Positions 29,901 through 44,900 of a stretch of 64,000 nt of DNA are shown here, piece after piece. A program made the translations under genes and the position numbers. Position 1 is the first letter of the stretch, and every line of letters begins with the position of its first letter. The notes below the pieces were generated by a model, which saw only the letters and a list, made by a program, of their open reading frames with translations, did not search any database and had not been told where the DNA came from. Source of the DNA: Stieleria sedimenti (GTDB lineage Bacteria; Planctomycetota; Planctomycetia; Pirellulales; Pirellulaceae); the NCBI RefSeq assembly GCF_025060895.1, contig NZ_JANZKV010000131.1, positions 1-64,000 of the forward strand, read 5' to 3'.

Positions 29901-32900
29901 TCGGAATACCCGGTCACGATGAATGCGACCCGGATTCCGTTCGGCATCACCGACGTAACACCAGATTCGGGTGGGGATGATCGCTACGTGACGATGACGA
30001 TTCGCGGAGCCGAATTTCCTGAGCAGGCGGCGGTGCGATTGGTCCGCCCGACGCTGGCCGAGTTCGCGCCGGTCTCGGTTTCGCGGATCGACGCCACCAA
30101 GATCGTCGCCGTGTTTGATCTTCGCGATGCACCGCACGGATTGTACGACATTCAAGTCTTACATCCCGATGGGCGACTCGCCGTCGATCCGTATCGATTT
30201 CAAGTTGAGTCGGCTGATGCGCTGGAAGTCAACGTCGGCGTCGGTGGTCCCAGCCAGATCGACCTCGGCGCGACCGGCGGTTATGGATTTGCCGTCCAAA
30301 ATCTGGCCAACGTCGACACGCCCTATACCTTACTGGAATACGCGTTCCCGAACGCTGCCAACCGTCGCCCCGATCTGATCCCCGGGCCGGCGATCGAGTT
30401 TTCGAGCGGTTTGCGGGGTGATGCGTCGACCGTTGCACCGCTGTTTGATTCAATCAGCACCTTCGACTTTTCGAGTGTCGTTCCGGAACTGAATCTATCC
30501 GGCGTGCTGACAGCGCGGGGCGTCGCGATCGACTTGCCCAATCAAGGGGTGACCGAAGTCGGTTCGGCGGTGACGATCTATCCGGGCTTGCGAGAAATCT
30601 TGGAGACCGACCCGAATTTCCTCAAAGAACTCAGTCCGTTCGAATTGGACGATCTTGGCTTCGACTTCTATGTCGCGGCCGCGGCGACGCCGATGACGGC
30701 GGCCGAGTACTTGGACTATCAAGAAAACGAAGCCGCGAAGTTGCGTGATGCGATCTTGGCGGCAGACATTGAGGATCCGGATTCATTCTTGGGCAGGGCG
30801 CAATCGGCGCTCGTTGCGATCGCTCGCGATGCGGAGTCGTTTGCCGGCCTGTACCTGCAAGCCTTGGTCGACACCGGACTTCTGCGCGAGGAAGACACGC
30901 CGCCGATCGCGGACGGCAAAGCCGAAAACATCAACTCCTTCTTCACTGTCATCGGCGGACTGCTGGGTGGAGAAACAGGGAAGGGAATCGTCGACGACGC
31001 CGCGGTGTCGCTGGCTTCGGCGAGTGACAATCTGACTGCCTTCATCGAATTGATCCGAGGCTACTACGGCCACACGCCCGACGTGACTGGGGGTGGCAGT
31101 GTCGCCGATTTCGAAGATTTTGATCGGGCACTTTCCAGTCCGACGTCCTTCGTCACGTTTACACTTCGCGCCGGTCCCCCGCCGTTGTTTGAAGCCGGCG
31201 AGATCGCCGATGAAATCGCGTTTAACCTCGACGATCTCGGCAATCAACTCGGCGATTCCACGTCGTTGACCGGCCCGACCGGCTTCGGCGACGAGAACTT
31301 TGTGCCCGTTGCGACGCCGTTGCCGTACACCGTCCGCACGACCTATGACACCGAGGCGGTCGACGCGGCGAGAGAAATCCGCATTCTGGTTCCGCTCGAC
31401 GACACACTCGACGAACGCAGTTTCCAAGTCGCGGACATCCAACTGGGGAGTCGCTCGATCTCGCTTCCGGCGGCACGCCCCAATTTCGTCGGCGAATTTG
31501 ATCTCACCGAGACCGACGGCTACGTGTTGCAAGTTACCGCCGGCGTGGATGCGAACACCCGTGTCGCCTCGTACTTGTTGCGGGCGATCGACGGCCGCGA
31601 CGGATTGCCCCCGGTGGATCCCGCCATCGGTCTGCTGCAGCCGGGTGAGCAGGTCACCGTCGGTTTCTGGGCGGCTGCCAATAACGTGGTGGCGGCGGGC
31701 GATGTCGATCCGCTGGCAACCGGCGACGAGATCCAAATGACGGCTCGGTCAATCATCGATGGCGGGGCGGAGGTCGACAGTCGAGTTTCACTGGCAACGT
31801 TGGATGCCTTCGCGCCGACCAGTACCGTCACGACGGCCGCAATCGGCGGAAATCAATTCGAAGTCTCTTGGACCGCCACCGACGACGCCGGCGGAAGTGG
31901 CGTCGCGGCGTATTCGTTGTTGGTCTCCCGAGACGGTGGTACACGGTACCGTAGCGTGTTGTATCGGACCGATCAGACGTCGTATCTCTATCAGGCCGAA
32001 CCCGGCGAGCAACCGTTGTTCCTCGTCCGCGCGATCGACAACGCCGGCAACGTCGAATCTGTCGATCAAGGCGTGCGGGTGCCACGATTGGTGCCGGAAA
32101 TCAACCTCGGCAGCGCCCCGTCGGTCAGTGTGATCCAGCCCGTGGTGATCCCCAAAGCGGAGGCCCGCCCCGAAACCGTCGCTGATCGCGTGTTCGCGGA
32201 AGCCGCCTTTGGAATTCCCTCACGGACCAGCGGCACGCAGCCCAGCAAATTCACTCGCGTGATTCGCCCGTTGGCGGCAGAACGTTTTGTGACGATTCCC
32301 GGCGAAAGCGGTGCGGGGATCGGGGCGTTGGCAATGGCGGTCGGACCCGAGGGGTCGATTTATCTATCCGGTGGTGTTGGCCGGAACGAGTTGTACAAAG
32401 TGGGACAGGCTTCCAGCCTGTCATCCAACGCGCTCGACAGGCTGGAAGCCTATCCCGCGACCACGCCGATTTATGAATTGGCGTTCGATGCGTCGGGGCA
32501 ACTGTGGGCGTCGACCGGTGGCGAGGGGCTGTTGCAACTAGATCCCAATACCGGCGCGGTGTTGGAGCAGATCGGGGCGGGCATCGCGCTGGGGATCGCC
32601 GCGATTCCAGGCCAGACCGCCCTGTATGTTTCCACGACCGGAGGGATCAGCCGATTCGACACGGCGACACGCAAGCTGACGCCATTCAGCGACATCCGCG
32701 TCGATTCGCTGGCGGTCGCAGCCGACGGGACATTGTATGGAACGGCCTGGCCTGAGGGGGGCGAGGTGTTGCGGTTTGATTTCCGCGGCCGCGCCGAACG
32801 CATCGCCACGGTCAGCGGCCGCGCCGAGTCGATCGCATTCGGTCCGGAGGGATCGATCCTGGAGGGTGCGCTGCTGGTCGGTCATGAAACCGAAGGCAGC

Positions 32901-35900
32901 GTCACCGTTCTCGACCCGCTGTCGCTGCGGCAAACTAAGATCGCAACCGGCGGCCGTGGACGTGTCGAAGGAATCCAACCCATCAGCGACGGTCGGTTCC
33001 TGGTCACGCGGGGCGACCAAGTCGACGTCTTTTTCACCGTCGCGGCGCCGCGCGTGATCCAAACGCGGATTGCCGACGGCATGAACCGCGCCGAATTGGT
33101 GTTTGATGTCGCCCTGGCCAACAACGTTTCCAGTCCCGTCGGCGGCAACAATCCTGCCAACTATGCGCTCAAGAACAAAGAGACGGGCGAGAGTGTCAAT
33201 ATCGGCGCGGTCCGTTACGACAAAGCCACACGGTCGTCACAGTTGCTGTTTGAAACACTCGCGCCGGCTGAATATGAGCTGACGGTGTCGTCGACGGTGG
33301 AGAGCGAGCAGGGCATCCCGATCGGGGGCAGCGGCTTCACAACAACCTTCCGCGTTTTCGAAGACGTCTCGATTTCGACCCGACTTTCGTATTCCAACAC
33401 CCGCATCCACCGCGCCGATGGCACGTTGTTGTTTGACGTGATGGTTTCGAATTCGGCCGACTTCGATATCGCCGGTCCGATCAACGTGGTCTTTGACAAT
33501 CTGGGCGACAACTCTGTCGTCTTCTTTGACAATGCCAATCAACCCGCCGGCGCCAACGGCTATCAAGTCATGGCGGACGGAACCGTGCTCGGGGCCCATT
33601 CGAATTCCCAGTGGCACACCGTCACGATCGCCAACCCGAATTTGTTGGATCTGAATTTCAACCCGCGAATTCTCGCCACGTTGCCGCCGAACCAGCTGCC
33701 CGTCTTCGCTTCGGTACCCGCCTTGGCGGCGACTGCGGAGACGCAATACGAATACGCCGCCGAAGCGGACGACCCGGACGGTGCAACGATCACCTACGTC
33801 TTGGCCGGCGGACCGAAAGGTGCCACCGTTGATCCGAACACCGGGGTTGTCGATTGGAATCCGGGCCGCGACGCAGCGCCGAAAGCCGAGTTCGAATTGC
33901 GAGCCTACGACGCGCGGGGGGCTTACAAACGCCAAACCTGGATCGTGGACGTGACGGGCGCCAACCGTCCGCCCGTCATCGCACCGATCGAAGACGTCTT
34001 TGCCACCGAAGGCGACTTGATCGAAGTCCCCGTCAGTGGATTTGATCCCGACGGCGACGACCTGTTCTACTTCGCCGACAACTTACCGCCGGGCGCCGTG
34101 TTCGATCCGTTCGGCCAGGCCCTGCGATGGCGGCCCGCGGGCGATCAGGCAGGTGTCTATGACGACGTGACCTTGATCACCAGCGACGGATTCGTCGAAA
34201 CCAGTGTGTCGTTCCAAGTCGTGATCGCCAACAACAACGTCGCGCCGACAGTGGCACCGGTTGCGTCGCGGACGATCAATGAAGGCGACGAAATCACGTT
34301 CACCGTGTTCGCTGACGATGCCGATGGGGACGAACTGCGCTACCTCTCGCCCAACTTGCCGCCCGGGGCGTTCTTGGATCCCAATACCGGGATCTTCGAA
34401 TGGACGCCGGGGTTTGATCAACACGGCGTTTATGAGCTGAACCTGTATGTGGATGATGGTACCGTCCTGGCCCAAACGCAAACGGTGCTGACGGTCAACA
34501 ATCTGAATGGACAAGTTCGATTCCCGGCGATTGATCCCTTTGAAATTTTTGAAGGTCAATCGTTCCAGTTGCGCGTCGCGGCGTTCGACCCCGAATTCCC
34601 CGTTGCTCCCGTGACACCGTCGGCCAATACGCAAGACTTCTTCGTCGATTACCAGAGTTTCATCCCCGATCTCGATTACGTCGTGACGGGATTGCCCGCC
34701 GGGGCGAACTATGACGACACCACGCAGCTATTGACCTGGACACCGGGCTTTAATGATTCCGGTCAATACGACATCACGTTCCAGGCCAGCGACGATGGCG
34801 ATGGAACGGGTGTGCCGACGACCGATACGGTCACGCTGTCATTGACCGTTGCCGACGCGAACTTCCCGCCGCAACTCGTCGAAGTGGCTGCGCGGTCCGT
34901 AGCCGTTGGTCAAACGCTGGACATTCCGATTTCCGCCAGTGATTTCGAAGGCGCGCCGCTGGCATTGGGAGTCACGTTCAGTGGTGCCACGCAGTTGCCG
35001 GACTTTGCAACCTTCACCGACAACGGAGACGGAACCGGATTACTGTCGCTCGCGCCGCAGCCCGGCGATCGCGATGACATTCTGGTCGCGGTGACGGCCG
35101 CGGAGACCACGGGCCCGCTGCCGCTGAAATCGACGGTCGAGTTCACGTTGCAAATCACCAGCCCGAACGAACCACCAAAATTCGCGCCGTTCTTTGATTC
35201 GGTCGCGTTGGTAGATACCGCGTTCACCATTGACTTGTTGATCAGCGATGCCGATCAAGATGCTTTGACGGTTTCCGCGACCGGTTTGCCGGCGGGAGCG
35301 TCCTTGATCGATACCGGTGTGTACGGGCGGCACAAATTCAGCTGGACACCGACCGCCGCCGACAGCGGACCGCACACGATCTCGTTTACGGTCACCGACA
35401 GCGGTAACGGCGATGACGCGCTGAAGCTGTCGGACACCCGAACGATCACGCTGAATGTGCGTGACAACAACGTCCGTCCGAACCTGGACCCGATCGGACA
35501 ACAGACGATCGCCGAAGGCCAGACCCTACAGCTGACCGCGGCAGCCACCGATCCGGACAATGACCCTGTGTTCTTCAAGGCGGGCTTGGTCGTCGGTGGC
35601 GTCGTCGGACAGTTGCCCGGCGGTGCGACGTTTGACGGCCAAACCGGGCAATTCCGCTGGACGCCCAATCAATCCCAGGCGGGAACCTATCGGATTCGCA
35701 TCACCGCCAGCGACGGTGCCGGATCGCGCAGCGAAGACGTTCTGGTGACGGTGACCAACACCAATCAGCCACCGACGCTGAGCACCTTGCCGCGACTGTT
35801 CACCCGTGAAGGCGATCAGTTGCTGTTCACACTCTCGGCGGGCGATCCCGATGGCGAGACGCTGATCTACAGCTTTGACGGCGTGGCACCGAACGGATTC

Positions 35901-38900
35901 AATTTCGATCCCGCCGGCCGAACAGTGATTTGGGATGTCGACTTCGATTCCGCCGGCAACTACACGTTCCCGTTTAGCGTGACGGATCCCTCGGGCGCGA
36001 CGGACTCCGTCGATGTCTCCGTCACCGTGTCGGGAACGAATCGTGATCCCGTGATCACCGCGCCCCAATTGCGGAACGCGCAGATCGGCAGCTTGTTGGA
36101 AGTCCCGATCAGCGCGACCGATCCCGATGGGGACGCGATCACACTGACCGCGAGTGATTTACCCGCCGGTGCGACGCTGGACGCGGATGACGTGATCCGC
36201 TGGACCGCGGCCAGCTTCCAAGCCGGCACGTTTACGGTGCGATTGACGGCGGACGATGGAGAGACAACCACGGTCCGACCGCTGACCATTGTCGCCTCGT
36301 TGGAGCCGGCCGGTCCCAAGGTGCAAGTCATCACAACACCCAGTTTTCCGGCCACGCCGGGACAACCGATCACGATCGAACCGATCGCCGATAGCGACGT
36401 CGAAGTTTCCAGCACCACGTTGTCCATCGATGGCACGCCGGTAGCGCTCAACGCCCTCGGACGCGGAACCTTCATCGCGAACGCTCCAGGACGATTCACG
36501 GCGACGGCGGTGGTGACCGATGCCGAAGGCCGCACCACGACGATCACCAAGCCCATCTTCGTGCGTGATCCGAGTGACTTCGCCGCTCCGGTGATCGAGG
36601 TGTTGCAACTGGCGCCTCCCGTGTTCACCGAACCGCGGGATCTGATCGTCAACATCTCCGACACGGGACTGGCCGAGTACCGGATCGAACTGGTGCCGCG
36701 AGGCGGCGGGGCGGCGCGGCTGATCGGTTCGGGCACAACCAGCATCACGGAAAACGTCGAAGTCGATCCCGCAAAATTTGCCAACGGTTTTTACACCTTG
36801 CGAGTCACGGCGAGTGATTTCGGCGGATTGACGTCGACGTTCAACCATGACATCGAAATCAACTCCAACGATAAATCGGGGGCACTGTTTGAAACGGCGA
36901 CGGATTTGTCGGTGACGCTCGGGGGAATCAGCGTTCCGATCACGCGGATTCATGATTCGTTGACGATTTCTGCGGCGGATTCCACCTTCGGCACCCGTTG
37001 GACACTGCCACTGCTGGATCCACAATTGTCGCTGGACCTGGGGCCTGATTCCGGCGACGCGTTTGCGGCGATGACCGACGACGCGAGAATCTACATCACA
37101 CTGCCCGACGGACAACGCGTCGGATTCAGTTTCGCGCCGGCGGAGACCTCCTCAGGCAGCATCACCACCTTCGCACCCGCGTGGCAAGCCGACGCGGGAG
37201 TCAATTGGTCACTCGAAAGCTTCAACGCCAACCTGCGCACAGCGGGTTCGGGCTACTACGTCGTCGGCAGCGGTCTTCCCTACAGCCCAACGCTCGTCCC
37301 CGCCGGCGACACCGTCTTCACCCTCACCTCCCCCACCGGCACTCAGTTTGCCTATTCTTCCAAAAAGGTGTCGGACACCTTTTTGCTGGGGCGGATCACG
37401 GCGGCCGATGGGAGCACATCGCTGCGGGTGACCGACAGCGGGATTGTCGCGCCGAGCGGGGAGCGATTGACGTTCGTTCGTGATGGCGAGGGGCGGATCA
37501 GCGAACTGGTGGGGCCGACGGGCGACCATCTTGTTTACCGCTACGATGACGACGGTCGATTGGCGTCTGCGATCGACGCGTCGACGGGTGACCGGACGTT
37601 CTACGGCTATGACAAAGGGGCGAGATTGACCACGATCAGCCCCGATTCGGCAGTCGGTCAGTCGATCACGTACGACGTCGACGGCGCGGTCGCGTCGATC
37701 GCGACGATTCAGCCGCACCTCGGCGGCACGCGGCAAATGCTGTCCGCCCCGATCACGGGTACACTGGGAAGTGATGCGGACAGCTATGCGTTCACGATCA
37801 CCGCAGGCGAATTGCGCAGCAGTCCCAGCGGCGGAATCACGATCGGAGTGGATGTCGATGGTGCGGCCGGCCAAATGGTTGGGCTGACCGCCGGCACGAG
37901 TGTTGTCGACGGCACGCGGACGATCAACACGTTCACATTCAACGAACCGGGAACGTACCGGTTGAACGTGACGGGCACGGCCAACCAAAGCTACACGGTC
38001 GAACTCTATCTGGTTGGTGATCTCAACGGCGACAACCAGGTCGACAGCGATGACAGCACGGCGTTTGCATTCGCGTTGGGAAGCACTTCGGCGGAGCCAA
38101 ACTACGACGCCGCAGCCGATAGCGATCGTGACGGCGACGTGGATGCCGTCGACCGCAGCGGTTTGGAATCCATGTTCGGCTTCGTCGCCAACCGCGCGCC
38201 TGTGGTGACATCGGCGACGCTTGAAGTCCGCGGCGGGGCTCCGTTCATTCTTGATACGCAAACCGTCGTCCAAGACTCGGAAGCGGATCGGACGTTCCTC
38301 ATGGAGTCACCTCGGGACGGAGCGGTTCGAATGATCGGCGGAGGGCTGGTGGAAATTGCAGGAACGGCGACAACGGTCAACCTGGTCGGTGATGACGGAC
38401 TTCTTCAGGGTTCGCCGATTAGTTTTCCGCTTCAGGTCGTTTCGGTCGACTACGTCCGGTTGGAACTGTCGCGGCGAGATCCGGTGCTTACCGGTGGTCA
38501 GTCCGCGCGTCTGAACGTGATCGGGATCCTTGAGGACGGTTCGAAGGAGTTGGTTCCGTTCAGTGAGATCACGTATGCGACGTATGATCCTTCGATTGCC
38601 TCGATTACGGATCGTGGCTTAGTGATCGCCGGAGGTCACGGGACAACCACGTTGACCGCGACGGTGGGGGGCCTGACGGCCGCGACGGCGGTCGAAGTCG
38701 GTGCGAAGGAAGAACGTATTCTTTCCGTCTTTCCTGAGACCTACACGCTCGGCGTCGGCCAAACGCGGCAGTATCAGATTCGAGAGATTCAAGCGGGCGG
38801 AGCCGTCGATCTGGCGGCTGAGGATGACTCCGTGTACGTCGTCTCTGACCCGACGGTCGCATCGATCGATGCAGCCGGCTTGCTGACGGCGCTCGCCGAA

Positions 38901-41900
38901 GGGGTTACGGAAGTCACCGTGCAGTCGCGTGGGCGAAGTTTCGTGACGACGATCACGGTCGCGTCTCCGCAAACCGGCGTTGTCACGGTGAACAGCGACG
39001 GGGCTTTGATTCAGGGCGATGGAATCGAGATCGGAGTTCCACAGGGTGCCTTCCTGGATGACGTCCAAATCGAAGTCAATTCGGTCGACTTGTCCGCGTT
39101 TCCGTACCAACCGCCGACAGGGTGGACGGGCGTGATGGGGGTCGATATCAATACGCAGGGAATCGATGCCGAACATGCCTTGAGTGTGGCGATTCCGGCC
39201 CCCAACGGTTCGGTTGCCGGCGAGCCGCTCTACCTGTTCCAACCGGCCGACTTTGAGTTCGCCGACGGCCGGGTTGATTCCGCGTGGCTGTTGATCGATT
39301 CGATGGTCATTGGCGATGACGGGATGGCCCGTACGACGTCGTTGCCCAACATCGGTGCCGCAAACCGACGCTGGGCGGGCGGGGGAGTCACGCCCAAGCC
39401 GACGCTGGGCGGTGCCATGATGGTTGCATCGCCGGGGTCCATCGTCGGCTTGGTTGCTGCGATCAGTGACCTCGCGCTTCGCGAGAAGACCTACAACAAC
39501 TTCGCATCGAAGCCGCCCGGTTATCAAAGCATCACTCAAATGGATGGGACCGGCGACTTGGGCGGGTCCGATAGCTTTTATGTGTTCCCTGGCGTTGACT
39601 TCGATTTTCTGGTGCCGGCGATTCCCGACTTCCCGTACCGGCTCGGCTTCCATGCGGCGCAGGAAGACGGACTGTTCACCATCGGCGAAACGCAGGTCGA
39701 GGTGGCGGCGGGTGAGACGGCAGGGGTGGTGGTGCCGCTGAAGCCACGCGTGATCGTGTCGGGACCCAAACCGCCCAGCATCATCGAAGCGAAGGTGACG
39801 TTCGGCAGTGGTGACGTTGTTACCGGTCCCCGTTTGGAGTTGAAAGTCCAAGATCTATTCGTCCCCAACCCCTTTTCACAAGCCTCTGATCTCGGCAACG
39901 AATTGGACGACGTATTCGTGACCATCGAAATCGGCGGTCGAGATACGTTCGACACCGAAGGGAATCCCTTGGCGATCGGCGGAAAGGATGTGCAGATCGA
40001 GGGAGAGCGGTTGTTCATGGAAGGGGAGAATCTGATCGTCGAGATTCCGCCACACGCCATGCTGGGCGGATCGACCGTCACGATCTCACGTCCGATGGAT
40101 TTGCCGTTGGATGGCAAATTCGGGAGCCAGGTGTTTACCAGCAATCCCGTGAAACCGATCGGAGACGGTCGCTACGGGTTTTCGTTGTCGGCCGCCGACG
40201 ACACCGTCACGGTCTTTGATTTGGCCAACATCGCCGAGGACGAACAGGGAAATCCTGTCAAGCGGCAGCCCGAAGTCGTCGCCGAGATTTTCTTGGGTTC
40301 GTTGAACCCGGAGCGTAGTGGTGATCGACCCGAATCGCCTCGAAAGAGCGTGACGACACCCGATGGAACTCGGCTGTATGTCTCGCTTCAACGCGGCGGT
40401 CGCGTCGCGGTGATCGATGCGGTGGCGTTGCAAGAGATCGACTTGGTTCCCGACGACGAGAACGATCCGACTACGCTCGGCGTACAAGCCATTGAATTGC
40501 CCGAGGGAGCTCACCCGTTTGACGTGGTGACGGATCCGACCGGCCAGTATCTCTACGTCAGCGATTACCAACGGAGTAGCGTCTACGTCATCGACATTGA
40601 TCCGTTCTCGCCCTATTTCCATCAGTTGCGAGGGACGCTGGCGATCGGCACCGGTGTGATCGACGGAGCCACCTACGGCAGACTCGGGTTGCGAGGTCTG
40701 GCGGTCAGTTCGGATGGGCAGCGGCTGCATATTGCCGCTCCGGCGCAAGACTTGTTCCGCACCGCCGCCGGGCTGAAAGGGGCCGTTTTGACGGTCGACC
40801 TGACGCCGCTGCGCGAACAAGCTCGACCGACGGAGACGGAATCATCCGAGCAGGAGGACGAGGAGGAACGAGAGGGACCGCCGCCGCTTCCGCTCGTGTT
40901 CGATACCAACCAACCGGAGGCCGTGGTCGCGGTCGGTCCGGGGCCATTCGAAATCACCACGACCAGTGATCCAGATGTCATTCTGGTCGCCGACCGGATC
41001 GCCGACAACTTGGCCGTCGGCGTCCTGCGCCGAGAGGTGTCTCAAGACGGGATCGCCGAAGTCGTGCCGGAGTTCATCTCGGTCGCCGACTTCGGTATCA
41101 TTCCACGGTTGAGTGAGGGACGCGACACACAGGCCTTCGCAGTCAGCAACGCCCAGAGCGTTGCCTTCGTTCCCGAGAACGCTTTCCAAGATCTGCTGAA
41201 GAACGAGGAGGAAGGCATCTCGGGCGAGCATCCGGCCTACGCCTTGGTGCTCGGCTACAACGCCCAGAAAATCGGTGATCCCAAGAAAGATCCGGCTCTG
41301 GCGCCATTCTTCACCTACAACCCGCTGGCAGAATTTCCAGCTGGGCCGGGCTCGGAGGAGACGGTGCTACGGACCATCACCGTACCGGTCGGCGCCGGCG
41401 GAAGCATCGGAATCATTCGCAACCCGCTCGGCAACCGCAACGATATCCTGGACAAACCTCGGATCGTTGCGGCGACCAGCCCGATTCAATTTGGATTCCC
41501 CGACGACTTGGCCGTTTCGTTCGCCACCGGTGTGGTGATCGCTCCCTACCAGGCGATCGATTCAGTGTTCGCCTATGACCTGGCCAACATGATCGGGTTG
41601 ATCGAACAGCAGGTCGACAAGGACCCACCGCTGCGCAGTTGGAGCCAAATCGGGGAAGACCCGGCGGCTTCGACTGACGAATTGAATCGCATTTTGCGCG
41701 GTCCCTTGTCGACCGTCCCCATCGATGCGATCTATCCCCACGTGGCGATCGCGGCGGACTATCGTTACTTCGATACCGAAGATGACACGGGCACCCGTTT
41801 CATCGGCTACGGTGTCCCGCCGGTCAGCATCTTTGACGACGACCCGAATACCTACGCGCCGCTCACGGTCGATCGGTTGCCACGGGGAGTCGCGGCGCAA

Positions 41901-44900
41901 CCGAAGATCGAGGGGCAACTCATCCAACTGACGCCGACGCCGTTCGGCCACACGCCGAGCTTGCAGGCGTTTCCCGGAGAAGGCCTGGCCGTCGAGACGG
42001 GGAATTTCTCCGAGGCCGAAGTCCACACCGGCGCGCTTCGCGAAGGGCATATTCTGGCATCTTACCATTCGCAGGGAGAGGATCGTGCGCTCAACTTGCG
42101 GTATGACTCATTGCGTGCCGAGCCGAGAACGTTGCAGTATTTCCAGGTCGGTAACCTGGACGCAATCGACACCGCCGAAGGTGATTTGTTGAGCGTTCGG
42201 ATGGTAGCCGTCGGCGGTGAAATTCGCGTGGAGCCCAAAGGGGTTGATGCAGACGGTCCGCTCCGCGGTTCCGGGTTGCAAGGCAACGAAGCGATCTTCG
42301 GAATCCCCGTCGCATTTCCCGACACCGGGTACGGGGCCGGAATTCCCATCGACTTCACCGATGCACCGACAGGCCTTTACACGCTGCAAATCGAAGCGGG
42401 AATCCTTAAACAAACGGGTTCGAGCTATCAACTCGGAACGGCGATCACACAGACTGAACCTTTGGTTGTCGTCAACGGAATCGACAGTCCGTTTGGTGCC
42501 GGATGGGGCTTGGAAGGCTGGCTTCGCATCTATCCGGGCGACGGCGGTGTCGCGCTGGTCGACGGCGGCGGCACCGAGCAGGTCTTCTTGCGACCCGAAG
42601 AATTCGGTCAGCCCTTCACACCCTTGGTTCCCGATCACTCCCAGTTATTCCAGGACGAAGACGGGATGTACACGCGTCGTCTGTTGGACGGCACCGTGCA
42701 GGTGTTTGACAAGGAAGGCCGGTTGTCCGTGCTGCGGGATCGAAACGGCAATGAAACGGTGTATCTGTATGACGGCGACAATCTGACGAAGATCGTTGAT
42801 CCCGTCGGACTGGAGACGAAGTTCGAATACGTCGGCGATCGTGTCTCGCGAATCATCGATCCGGCCCTACGGGTCACCAAGTTGTTCTACAACGAAAATC
42901 GGCTCACGGAGATCGTGGATCCCGATGGGACCAAACGTACGTTTGAGTATGAGCCGCGAGTCGCCTATGAGGACTTCGAAGAACGTCCTTTCGAGAACCT
43001 GATCACGGCTCAAACACACAAACGCGGAAACGGTGATCCTGACGGGCCGGGTGAGACCGCCAGCGGATTCCGTGAAACGTATCAATACGACGCATTCGGT
43101 CGTGTGCGGAGCGGGACGCGTGTCGACCAGAGGGAATTCACCCTCGAGCCCGCTCAAATCGTCGGCGCAGAATTGCCCAATGTGTTCTCCGAGGTTGATT
43201 CGGCGCCCCTGTTGACCGTTCTCGCTGAACAAGAAAACGTCGACTCGACCGAAGACATTATCGGTGCCTGGTGTGGGGCTTCGGCCGAAAGCGACCCCAA
43301 TGAAATGGTCACGCGCTACACCGCTGTCGCGAACTACACCGATTTTGATGGAGACCTCCATGAATACCAAATGGATGGATTCGGATCTCTTGTCCAAGAG
43401 ACGAGCGACGATGAAGAGCGTTTTCAATTCGCCCGCCGCCCGGGCAACGGCGTCGTCATCGCACAAATCGCGCCGGGCGGATTGGTGACCTGTTTCGAGC
43501 GGGACATCTTCGACAACGTGACCAAGATCACGGAGTTCCCCGAAGGTCTGCAAGGGCCAAAAGCGATTCAGGAATTCCGATACGATCACACGAAAGCAAA
43601 CCAGCTGGAATACCGCAAGGATGCGGTAGGAAGAACCTGGGACTATGTGTTGGACGACAACGGAAACGCGGAACAGGTGACGGTAAGCGATCCCTCTCCG
43701 CCGGTCGGAAGTCCCGCGAGTGCGACGACCAAGACGGAGTACTACGCTGACTCCGGTTTGGTCAAGAAGCAGACCGACGGTAAAGGCAATGCCATCAATT
43801 TCACGTACGACGGTTTCGGACGACTGAAGACTATCGTCTACGACGACGGGACAGCGCGTTACGAGTACGACGGCAACGCCGGCAACATCAGTCAGCTCAC
43901 CGACTCTGCCGGCGACGTACTGCAGTTCACCTATGATGATTTGAACCGCATGCTGACGACCAGTTACGACGACGCGGACGGCGCAACGCACACAGAGACG
44001 CGACGCTACGACGCCGAAGGAAACCTGCGTTCGGTCAGCGACTTCAACAACAGACTCACGACCTACGCATACGATAACCTTGACCGTCCGATCGAGAAGA
44101 TCGAAGACGCCAACGCTCTGGCCTACGAAACCGTTTTCGCTTACGACACATCCGCATCCATCCCGTATGCGATCGAAACCGGCGTGGGATACGAATATCG
44201 CCTCGTCAAAAATCCTCGTGGGCATTGGACGGCTGAGGTGTTTGACGAGGATGGCAATCTGGTCTTTGAATACGACGAATTGGGCCGGAAGGTCGAACAC
44301 AAGTACAACGACGACAACCATCGGATTCAAACGAAATTGCCCAGTGGAGCGGTCATGGTGTTCGCTCCAGACCGCCTGGGCCGAAATCGGTCCGTGTCGG
44401 GGCCGACGAACGAGAAAACCGAGTTCAAGTACGATCTCGTCGGACGCATCACGCGCGAAGAAATTCACAACAATACGTCCGGCAATCAAGTCACATTGTT
44501 CGATTACAACCTGTTCGATCAGGTGGCGTTGCAGGTCGATCCGGAGGAAGTCCGTCATGTCCGTAAGTACGACGCGGCCGGGAATCTCACCGAGGAGATC
44601 ACCGCCGAAGGGACCTCAATGGCTTATGTCATCACCTATGACTACGACAGCCGCAATCGCGTGAAAGAGATGGTCGACGGTGGTGTTGCAACGACCAAAT
44701 ACGAGTACTTCGGTGATAGCACGCTCAAGAAGGTGACCAACGACCGTCTCGGCGAAACGACGTTCGTCTATGACGCGCGTGACCAGGTGATCGAGGTCAA
44801 TGACGCTGAGAATTTGGTGACCCACTACTTGTATGACGGCAATTCGAATCTGGTCGGCATCGTCGATGCCCGCGGCAGCGGAAGGTCCGATACCGAGTAC

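Noticed and set aside
42867-44558. A 563-codon reverse-strand frame inside the RHS region
   Set aside because: It is an antisense shadow of repeated YD coding sequence, which keeps the opposite frame open.
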